Source: Actinomadura opuntiae (GTDB lineage Bacteria; Actinomycetota; Actinomycetes; Streptosporangiales; Streptosporangiaceae). From it: a stretch of 64,000 nucleotides of DNA. Below, piece by piece: positions 58,237 to 64,000 of this stretch. Made by a program: the position numbers and the translations under genes. Numbering within the stretch: position 1 is the stretch's first letter; every line of letters begins with the position of its first letter. The notes below the pieces were generated by a model. The model did no database searches. It saw nothing but the letters and a program-made list of their open reading frames with translations, and had not been told where the DNA came from. The DNA is taken from NCBI RefSeq assembly GCF_030283205.1, contig NZ_JASNWF010000009.1:1-64000 (forward strand). The letters are read 5' to 3'.

Positions 58237-58735
58237 TCCGGGCAGCGGCCCCGCCCCGCGTGCGGCGGCGGAGCCGGACGAGGAGTACGGCGCGGCGATG
58301 CGGCTGGCGCTGGAGGAGGCGCGCGCCGCCGCCCGCGACGGGGAGATCCCCGTCGGCGCCGTCGTCGTGGACGGCTCGGGCGCGGTGCTCGGCACCGGCC
58401 GCAACGACCGGGAGCGCAGCGCCGACCCGACCGGGCACGCCGAGATCGTCGCGATGCGGGCCGCCGCGGCGTCGCTGGGGGAATGGCGGCTGTCCGGCTG
58501 CACCCTCGTGGTGACGCTGGAGCCCTGCACGATGTGCGCGGGCGCGTCCGTCCAGGCCCGGGTGGACCGGGTCGTCTACGGCGCGGTCGACCTGAAGGCC
58601 GGGGCGGTCGGGTCGCTGTGGGACGTCGTCCGCGACCGCCGCCTCAACCACCGGCCCGAGGTGCTCGCGGGCGTGCTGGCGGAGGAGTGCGGCGCGGTGC
58701 TCTCCGAGTTCTTCGCACACCGCAGAGTCCGGTAG
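58229..58735 (+). CDS. tadA: tRNA(adenine34) deaminase
   Basis: 168 residues from a GTG overlapping the previous gene. Zinc site and catalytic Glu: PTGHAEIVAMRAA and LEPCTMCAGASVQARVDRVVYGA. It makes inosine at the wobble base of tRNA-Arg(ACG). A flexible N-terminal extension of about 20 residues precedes the family start (MRLALEEARAAARDGEIPVGAVVV). tRNA-Ser(CGA) follows 10 bases downstream. Confidence 0.96.
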   Translation: MTDPGSGPAPRAAAEPDEEYGAAMRLALEEARAAARDGEIPVGAVVVDGSGAVLGTGRNDRERSADPTGHAEIVAMRAAAASLGEWRLSGCTLVVTLEPCTMCAGASVQARVDRVVYGAVDLKAGAVGSLWDVVRDRRLNHRPEVLAGVLAEECGAVLSEFFAHRRVR

Positions 58736-58745
58736 GCTTCCCCGC

Positions 58746-58833
58746 GGTGGTGTCGCCTAGTGGACGAGGGCGCACGCCTCGAAAGCGTGTGAAGGGCAAC
58801 CTTCCGTGGGTTCGAATCCCACCACCACCGCCA
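58746..58833 (+). tRNA. tRNA-Ser(CGA)
   Basis: 88 bases with encoded CCA. Acceptor GGTGGTG pairs with CACCACC; anticodon loop CCTCGAAAG gives CGA; a long variable arm and the T-arm GTGGG-TTCGAAT-CCCAC follow. A promoter-like CCGGTAGGCTTCCCCGCGG, close to that of tRNA-Ser(GGA), overlaps the end of tadA. Confidence 0.97.
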
Positions 58834-58837
58834 TCGC

Positions 58838-58862
58838 AAAAGGGCCGCCGCCGGCGGCCCTT
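58838..58862. terminator. Terminator between tRNA-Ser(CGA) and the EamA gene
   Basis: AAAGGGCCGCCG and CGGCGGCCCTTT form a perfect stem with a very short loop, then TTTCTC. It ends the tRNA transcript and, read the other way, the EamA gene. Confidence 0.88.
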
Positions 58863-58876
58863 TCTCGTTGTCCGGC

Positions 58877-59758
58877 TCAGCTCACGGTGACGAGGGCCAC
58901 GCCTGCCACGGCTATCGCCATCCCGACGCGCTGGATGGCGCGCAGCCGCTCGCTGTAGGCGATCCGGGCCAGCAGCACCGTGATGGCGGGGTAGAGGGAT
59001 GTCAGGACGGTGACGAGGCTCAGCAGGCCGTCCTTGACGGCGAGGTAGTACAGGGCGTTGGCGCCGGAGTCGAGCACGCCGGACAGCAGCGCCAGGCCGA
59101 TCAGCGTCCGGCCGCTCACCCGCGGGCCCTGGTCGCCGACCCGCAGCCGCACGGCGATCAGCAGCGCCGCGAACACCACGGTCAGCGTGCCGACGCGGGC
59201 GGCGGCGATCGGCCACAGCCCGGCGCCGTCCCCGGCGGTCTTCACCAGGATGAAGAAGATGCCGAAGCAGGAGCCGGACACCAGCGCCATCAGCGGGCCG
59301 CTGTCCAGCGGCCGGCGGGCGGGGGAACCGGTCCCGGACGGCGCGGCCTCCTCGCCCTTCTCCATGCTGACCAGGGCGATCGCGACCAGGCACAGCAGGA
59401 CGCCGAGCAGGGCCTTCTGGTCCAGCCGCTCGCCGCGCAGCACGCCGACGCCGACCGGCAGCACCGCCGAGGCCAGCGCCGACACCGGTGCGACCACGTT
59501 CATCGGGCCGCGGGCGAGCGCCCGGTAGAAGGCGATCAGGCCGAGGCCGCCGGAGAGGCCGGCGAGGAACCCCAGCGCCATCGGCGCGAAGGCGGGCGTG
59601 CCGCCGGCCAGCAGCGCGGCCACCGCGACGACCAGCAGCCCCATCGGCGCCGACAGCGCCAGGGTCTTCAGCGCGGTGGAGCGGCGCGAGACCGCGCCGC
59701 CGAGGAAGTCGGCGACGCCGAACGCGACGGCGGTGACGAGCGCGAGGGCGGTGACCAT
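58877..59758 (-). CDS. EamA-family (DMT) transporter
   Basis: 293 residues, ten membrane helices in two EamA repeats (ALALVTAVAFGVADFLGGAVSRR, LGFLAGLSGGLGLIAFYRALARGPMNVVAPVSALASAVLPVGVGVL, then SGSCFGIFFILVKTAG and LTSLYPAITVLLARIAYSERLRAIQRVGMAIAVAGVALV). Such carriers move amino acids, metabolites or drugs. It follows the B3/B4-domain gene with no gap, so the pair is co-transcribed. Confidence 0.93.
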   Translation of the reverse strand: MVTALALVTAVAFGVADFLGGAVSRRSTALKTLALSAPMGLLVVAVAALLAGGTPAFAPMALGFLAGLSGGLGLIAFYRALARGPMNVVAPVSALASAVLPVGVGVLRGERLDQKALLGVLLCLVAIALVSMEKGEEAAPSGTGSPARRPLDSGPLMALVSGSCFGIFFILVKTAGDGAGLWPIAAARVGTLTVVFAALLIAVRLRVGDQGPRVSGRTLIGLALLSGVLDSGANALYYLAVKDGLLSLVTVLTSLYPAITVLLARIAYSERLRAIQRVGMAIAVAGVALVTVS

Positions 59759-60424
59759 TCACTCCCCGCCGATCAGCCGGCTCTCGACCCGGACGTCCGG
59801 CGAGATCGCGCGCAGCCTCGCGGTGAGCGTGTCGCCGGCCTCGCGGAGCCGGTCGAGCGGGTAGGGGGCGAGGCGCTCCAGCAGGAACAGCCCGTTCTTC
59901 GTCGTCTCGGTGAGGCGGGTGCGGACGCACTGCCGCCAGTTCCAGCGGCGGCAGGTGACGCCGGCGTCGTCGCGCCAGACGACCTCGCCGGGCGCCGGGT
60001 GCTCCACGGCCGGCTCGCCGCCGGCGACCACGTCGAACGGCTCGTCGCCGGTGGCCCTGACCAGGCGGGCGGGGCCCCGGTAGGCGTCGAGGTCCTCGCC
60101 GCCGATGGGCAGCGCGTAGGCGACGCTGACGGCGTTGTAGGCGTCGACGACCTTGTTGATGGAGGGGAGCGCGTCGGCGCGGCGCAGCAGGGCGTCCACG
60201 GAAGGCCGGGTCCGCTTCGGCTTCGCGCCGAACGCCCGGTACGCCTCGTGCCATGCCTCCACGTGCGGGTGGCCGGGGTCGGCGGATCCGGCGGCCTCCC
60301 GCAGCCAGCCTTCGGACGCCGCGTCGCTGGGCCCGTTCAGCAGACCCTCGGCGGTCAGGACGAGGACGGCGAAGTCGGGGCGCAGCTCCCGCACGGCCTC
60401 GTCCACGGTGATCTGCTCCAGCAT
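59759..60424 (-). CDS. B3/B4 tRNA-binding domain protein
   Basis: 221 residues from the ATG at 60424 behind GGAGGGAGCAGGCG. The region FGAKPKRTRPSVDALLRRADALPSINKVVDAYNAVSVAYALPIGGEDLDAYRGPARLVRATGDEPFDV is the B3/B4 fold of the phenylalanyl-tRNA synthetase beta chain in its free-standing form. Free B3/B4 proteins may edit mischarged tRNA or act on D-amino acids; function is not settled. Coupled to the EamA gene, which hints at amino-acid detoxification and export. Confidence 0.9.
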   Translation of the reverse strand: MLEQITVDEAVRELRPDFAVLVLTAEGLLNGPSDAASEGWLREAAGSADPGHPHVEAWHEAYRAFGAKPKRTRPSVDALLRRADALPSINKVVDAYNAVSVAYALPIGGEDLDAYRGPARLVRATGDEPFDVVAGGEPAVEHPAPGEVVWRDDAGVTCRRWNWRQCVRTRLTETTKNGLFLLERLAPYPLDRLREAGDTLTARLRAISPDVRVESRLIGGE

Positions 60425-60512
60425 CGCCTGCTCCCTCCGGGGCGGTCATTTCAGTGAACTCAATGGTTCAGCATACCGACCGTAGGGGCGTCCCGGCCAA
60501 GGGTAATCCCCA

Positions 60513-61439
60513 TCAGCGGCGCAGGAGGGTCTCGCGGTCCAGGCGCGACAGCTTGGCGGGGTTGCGGACGGCGTAGAGCCCGGTGATGCGGCCGTCCTCG
60601 AGGTGCACCGCGAAGACGGTGTCGATCTCGCCGTCGAGCCGGAAGATCAGCGCCGGATAGCCGTTGACCTGGGCCGGCTCCAGCACCCCCGCGTCGCCGA
60701 ACCTGCGCAGCCCGGCGGCCAGCGGCGCGACCTCGTCCGCCCCCACGATCGGCACCAGCGCGGCCTGCGCGACGCCGCCGCCGTCGCCGAGGAAGACGAC
60801 GTCGGGCGCCAGGATGTCGAACAGGCGTTGCAGATCGCCCGTCTCGACCGCGCGCCGGAACGCGTCCAGCGCGCTGCGGGTCTCGTCCGCGGACACGACC
60901 TCGCGCGGACGGCGCGCGGCGACGTGGGCCCGTGCCCGGTGGACGATCTGGCGGACCGCCGCCCGGTTCTTGCCGACGGCCTCGGCGATCTCGTCGTAGC
61001 CGAGGTCGAACACCTCGCGCAGCACGAACACCGCCCGCTCGGTCGGCGCGAGCGTCTCCAGCACCAGCAGCATCGCCATCGAGACGCTGTCGGCCAGCTC
61101 GACGTCCTCGGCCACGTCGGGGGAGGTGAGCAGCGGCTCGGGCAGCCACGGGCCGACGTAGGACTCCTTGCGGCGGCGCAGCGTGCGCAGCCGCCCGAGC
61201 GCCTGCCGGGTGGTGATCCGGACCAGGTAGGCGCGCTGGTCGCGGACGGCGCCGAGGTCGACGCCCGTCCAGCGCAACCAGGTCTCCTGCAGCACGTCCT
61301 CGGCGTCGGCGGCCGACCCGAGCATCTCGTAGGCGACGGTGAACAGCAGGTTGCGGTGGACGACGAACGCCTCGGTGGCGGCGTCGCCGCGCGCGCTCTG
61401 CCCGGCCGTGCCCGCCGCCCGTTCGCCGGATCCGCTCAT
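60513..61439 (-). CDS. sigJ: ECF41-type RNA polymerase sigma factor (SigJ-like)
   Basis: 308 residues. Sigma-2 (EAFVVHRNLLFTVAYEMLGSAADAEDVLQETWLRW), the ECF41 linker motif YVGPWLPEPL, sigma-4 (TLAPTERAVFVLREVFDLGYDEIAEAVGKNRAAVRQIVHRARAHV), and a C-terminal SnoaL-like domain of about 110 residues ending RNPAKL, the ECF41 NPDKL-type motif. In this group the C-terminal domain acts as built-in regulator in place of an anti-sigma factor. It is divergent from the usual ECF41 partner, an AhpD-like protein, with related promoters on both sides. Confidence 0.96.
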   Translation of the reverse strand: MSGSGERAAGTAGQSARGDAATEAFVVHRNLLFTVAYEMLGSAADAEDVLQETWLRWTGVDLGAVRDQRAYLVRITTRQALGRLRTLRRRKESYVGPWLPEPLLTSPDVAEDVELADSVSMAMLLVLETLAPTERAVFVLREVFDLGYDEIAEAVGKNRAAVRQIVHRARAHVAARRPREVVSADETRSALDAFRRAVETGDLQRLFDILAPDVVFLGDGGGVAQAALVPIVGADEVAPLAAGLRRFGDAGVLEPAQVNGYPALIFRLDGEIDTVFAVHLEDGRITGLYAVRNPAKLSRLDRETLLRR

Positions 61440-61483
61440 GGCCCGCTCCCACCTGGTCGTTCTCGACTCTTCCACATGCACCA

Positions 61484-61510
61484 GATGCCGGCCGCCGCCG
61501 TTCTGTGACA
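61484..61510 (-). promoter_or_regulatory. Predicted ECF41 promoter of sigJ
   Basis: On the minus strand TGTCACA at 61510-61504, 16 bases, then CATC at 61487-61484. The published ECF41 pattern, as I recall it, is TGTCACA-N16-CGTC, so this site differs in one base. Points to autoregulation. Confidence 0.75.
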
Positions 61511-61544
61511 CCCGCGGCCGGTGGCGCACGTCACATCGCGGCGC

Positions 61545-61571
61545 CGTCACGGGGATCGGGGCACCGGCATC
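61545..61571 (+). promoter_or_regulatory. Predicted ECF41 promoter of the AhpD-like gene
   Basis: CGTCACG at 61545-61551, 16 bases, then CATC at 61568-61571. It shares the GTCAC core, the spacer length and the CATC with the sigJ promoter. Confidence 0.65.
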
Positions 61572-61636
61572 TCCATGGTCGTCAGAACGCCGGGCGGGCG
61601 GACCGCCCTGCGCCGCTCCAGCAGTGAGGACGCACC

Positions 61637-62122
61637 ATGGAAGCCCGTATGGACCTGATGGCCAACGAGACCGGCGCCAAGATCGGCAAGCGGTTCTACA
61701 ACGTCAGCCTGGCGATCCAGCAGTCGCCGCTGCCCCGGACCGTCCAGGACCTGGCGATGCTGCGCGCCAGCCAGATCAACGGCTGCGGCTGGTGCGTGGA
61801 CGTCCACAGCAAGGACGCCGCGGGCGCCGGGGAGAGCGCGGTAAGGCTGAACCTGGTCGCGGCGTGGCGCGAGTCGACGGTGTTCACCGACGCCGAGCGG
61901 GCCGCGCTGGCGCTGGCCGAGGAGGGCACCCGGCTCGCCGACGCCCACACCGGCGTGTCCGACGAGACCTGGGCGCGGGTGCGCGAGCACTACGACGAGG
62001 ACCAGATCGCCGCGCTGATCTACCTGGTCGCCATGATCAACGCGGCCAACCGGCTCGGCGTGATCGCCCGCAACCGCGGCGGTTCCTACGAGCCCGGCAT
62101 GTTCGGCGCCCTGACGGACTGA
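61637..62122 (+). CDS. Carboxymuconolactone decarboxylase/AhpD-like protein, ECF41 partner
   Basis: 161 residues. The AhpD redox motif is in LAMLRASQINGCGWCVDVHSKDAAGAGE (Cys-x-x-Cys-x3-His), and the C-terminal helix ALIYLVAMINAANRLGVIAR fits the family. Divergent gene pairs of an ECF41 sigma and a CMD/AhpD-like oxidoreductase are standard. It probably reduces peroxides or disulfides with an unknown donor. The target of the sigma factor. Confidence 0.94.
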   Translation: MEARMDLMANETGAKIGKRFYNVSLAIQQSPLPRTVQDLAMLRASQINGCGWCVDVHSKDAAGAGESAVRLNLVAAWRESTVFTDAERAALALAEEGTRLADAHTGVSDETWARVREHYDEDQIAALIYLVAMINAANRLGVIARNRGGSYEPGMFGALTD

Positions 62123-62285
62123 CCGCGCCGGCCAACCGGCGGCCCGGCCCGGAGCGATCCGTGCCGGGCCACCGAGCGCCTTTCCGTGGTGAGCACGGAG
62201 GCGGCCCGCACTCCCGCCGGGAGAGGCTGTGACCACGGCGATCGGCCCGCACCGGGCCATCCCGAGCCACGACTGAGGAGTGACC

Positions 62286-62738
62286 ATGGCCGCAGGCAAG
62301 AGCAGCACCTACGAGGGATTCACCGCCGAGGAGCGGGCGGCGATGAAGGAGCACGCCCAGGAGCAGAAGAAGGCGGCGCGCCGCGCCTCGCATGCCGACA
62401 AGGCGGCGGAGGCCGAGCAGGACGTCCTGGCGAAGATCGCGGAGATGGCGGGCTCGGACCGGATCATGGCCGAGCGGGTCCACGCCGTCGTCACCGCCGC
62501 CGCCCCGGTGCTCGCACCGAAGCTCTGGTACGGGATGCCCGCGTACGCGCTGGACGGCAAGGTCGTCTGCTTCTTCCAGAGCGCCGCGAAGTTCAAGGCG
62601 CGCTACGCGACGCTCGGCTTCAACGACGCGGCGAAGCTGGACGAGGGCGCCATGTGGCCGACCGCCTACGCGCTGACCGAGGTGACGGACGAGGTCGAGG
62701 CGCGGATCGCCGCGCTGGTGACGCAGGCCGTCAGCTGA
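62286..62738 (+). CDS. DUF1801-family protein (YdhG-like)
   Basis: 150 residues from the ATG at 62286, just after an in-frame GTG at 62280. The Lys-rich helical head (MKEHAQEQKKAARRASHADKAAEAEQDVLAKIAEM) is followed by the frataxin-like fold (VVTAAAPVLAPKLWYGMPAYALDGKVVCFFQSAAKFKARYATLGFNDAAKLDEGAMWPTAYALTEV). Some relatives help move iron in Bacillus; function here is open. It follows the AhpD-like gene and may belong to the sigma factor's regulon. Confidence 0.88.
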   Translation: MAAGKSSTYEGFTAEERAAMKEHAQEQKKAARRASHADKAAEAEQDVLAKIAEMAGSDRIMAERVHAVVTAAAPVLAPKLWYGMPAYALDGKVVCFFQSAAKFKARYATLGFNDAAKLDEGAMWPTAYALTEVTDEVEARIAALVTQAVS

Positions 62739-62747
62739 CGCCTCCGG

Positions 62748-64000
62748 CTACCGGGCGGGCGCGGCGCCGAGGTCGGCGAGCGCGGCCTGCCCGGCGGCGG
62801 CGTGGTCGCCGCCGGCGAGCACCATCGTCCGCGCCGCCTGGTAGCGGCAGCCGATCGCGTCGAACGCTTCGGCGGCGGCGAGCTGGCGCTGCAGATCGCC
62901 GTCGAGCAGCGCCTCCGCCCGGTCCACCTGGGCGGACGCGGCCGGGTTGCCGGTGACGAGGGTGCGGGCGGCGGCGATCCGGTCGCGGGCGTCCGGGTGA
63001 CCGGCGAGCACCGCCGCCTCCGCCCTCAGCGCCGCGTACCAGTGCAGCCAGACCCAGCAGACCCACTTCCACACCTGCCGCGGCTCCGGCGCGACGCGCT
63101 CCAGCGCCGCGTCCGCGTCGCCGTGGTGCAGCAGGACCATGGCGTCGAAGACCGCGCCGTAGCCGAGCCGGTGGTCCGCTTCGGGGCCGGCCTGGTCGAC
63201 GATCGCGAGCCAGGCCGTCCGGGCGTCCTCGTCGCCGCGCAGGCCGTGGACCATCGCGACCGACGCGGCCGCCGGGCCGAGCGAGCGCGACCGCAGGCGT
63301 CCGCTCTTCTCCCACGCGTCGAGGAACCGCACGCTGGTCGTGCGCACCTCGCCGACGTTGCCGCTGAACGCGTCCGCGACCAGGAGCCAGGACGTCGCGT
63401 GGTGGCCCGCCTCGGCGAGCAGCGGATGATCGGCGAGTTGTCTGCCCCACCGGCGCGCCTCCGGCAGCTCGCCCACGCCGACGGCGGTTCCGGCGGCCAT
63501 GGCGAGCGCGTCCATCCGCTCGTGCGTACCGGCCGGGGCCGGCGGTTCGGACGCCAGGATCCGGATCCGGCGGCGCGCGGCGGCCGCGGCGGCGAACGCG
63601 TCACCCGCCCAGCTCTGGGCGCCGGACAGCGCGTCCAGCGCGGCGGACTCCGCCACCGGGTCGCCCGCGCGGCGGGCCAGCTCGACCGCCCGTTCGGCCT
63701 GCTCGACCGTCTCCCGCACGGGGTTGTCGGGGGCGCCCTGGACGGCACCGAACGCGTCCGCGACCACCGCCGCCTCCGCCAGCGCGACCGCCGCCTCGGC
63801 GGCCGGTGCGTCACCGGACAGCTCCCGCGCCTCCGCGAGCATGGCCTTCACCTCGTCCACGGGCGGGGTCGCCGCGAACGAGCTGGAGAAGCGGTACGCG
63901 ACGGTCGCGGCGGTGGCCAGGTCGCGGGCGGTGCCGGCGGTGTCCCCGGCCCGGCGGGCGGACTCGGCGGCGGCACGGTGCAGGCGGTACATCTCGCCGT
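62748..64000 (-). CDS. TPR-rich C-terminal part of a large ATP-binding regulator (cut by window edge)
   Basis: The frame is open to the edge, so at least 417 residues are C-terminal part of a longer protein. The visible part is TPR-like helices rich in Ala and Arg (AAAESARRAGDTAGTARDLATAATVAYRF, ETVEQAERAVELARRAGDPVAESAALDALSGAQSW, LAAAEAFDAIGCRYQAARTMVLAGGDHAAAGQAALADLGA). The ending is typical of adenylate/LuxR- or BTAD-type AAA regulators of actinobacteria, with the ATPase N-terminal and out of view. Confidence 0.75.
   Translation of the reverse strand, partial: GEMYRLHRAAAESARRAGDTAGTARDLATAATVAYRFSSSFAATPPVDEVKAMLAEARELSGDAPAAEAAVALAEAAVVADAFGAVQGAPDNPVRETVEQAERAVELARRAGDPVAESAALDALSGAQSWAGDAFAAAAAARRRIRILASEPPAPAGTHERMDALAMAAGTAVGVGELPEARRWGRQLADHPLLAEAGHHATSWLLVADAFSGNVGEVRTTSVRFLDAWEKSGRLRSRSLGPAAASVAMVHGLRGDEDARTAWLAIVDQAGPEADHRLGYGAVFDAMVLLHHGDADAALERVAPEPRQVWKWVCWVWLHWYAALRAEAAVLAGHPDARDRIAAARTLVTGNPAASAQVDRAEALLDGDLQRQLAAAEAFDAIGCRYQAARTMVLAGGDHAAAGQAALADLGAAPAR

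Overview
The window reads as chromosome of a high-GC, spore-former-type actinobacterium, most like the Thermomonosporaceae/Actinomadura part of the Streptosporangiales. The reasons are very GC-rich codon third positions, many GTG starts, probable leaderless genes, F420-dependent LLM oxidoreductase, BTAD/LuxR-style and DUF5753 regulators, ECF41 sigma factor and a dnaX-ybaB-recR cluster with the small SRP RNA. The family assignment is inference.

Layout. (1) 1-2908 is the end of an integrated element: an IS5-type insertion-sequence end that has cut a HEPN-like gene, an empty stretch, and a tyrosine integrase facing a 3' fragment of tRNA-Pro(CGG) that is followed by what looks like the original tRNA terminator. 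(2) 2956-6200 is lower-GC accessory DNA with a frameshifted membrane protein, a probable phosphorothioate-DNA-dependent HNH restriction enzyme and an AbiGi-like protein, so it looks like a small defence island beside the tRNA site. (3) 6261-14334 carries a TetR/MFS/NTF2-rhodanese exporter locus, a PadR locus, an ABC exporter operon and an NAD(P)-binding oxidoreductase. (4) 14471-20608 is a compact two-component plus redox operon: response regulator, histidine kinase, secreted LasA/M23-like protein, di-heme ferric-reductase-like membrane protein and a NuoF-like flavo-iron-sulfur protein fused to a ferredoxin. Two of its promoter regions share an 11-bp-spaced TAAG repeat, which makes it the best candidate for an undescribed system here.

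(5) 20767-33919 holds catalase, GlxA-type and LysR regulators, a diaminopropionate ammonia-lyase-like enzyme, small conserved proteins, MerR, a serine hydrolase, an S9 peptidase and a secreted M15-like protein. (6) 34033-43437 holds aspartate kinase without asd, an F420 oxidoreductase and an ArsR gene that share an operator, a DUF4132 protein, a cupin, and the DUF5063-recR-ybaB cluster. (7) 43931-47580 has a second-copy-like hydroxymethylbilane synthase placed between ybaB and dnaX, then dnaX and the SRP RNA. (8) 47641-64000 includes two tRNA-Ser genes with near-identical upstream sequence, CynX-type and EamA transporters, GntR and XRE-TPR regulators, upp, tadA with two paralogous tadA-associated proteins, a Tat-exported phospholipase C/phosphatase, and an ECF41 sigma factor divergent from its AhpD-like partner with matching predicted promoters. 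The right edge cuts a large TPR regulator.

Several loci are decayed: an endonuclease/exonuclease/phosphatase tail, a DUF952 gene with a frameshift, an SDR tail and an IS-truncated gene. Tandem duplications of 15 and 19 bp sit exactly on two stop codons.
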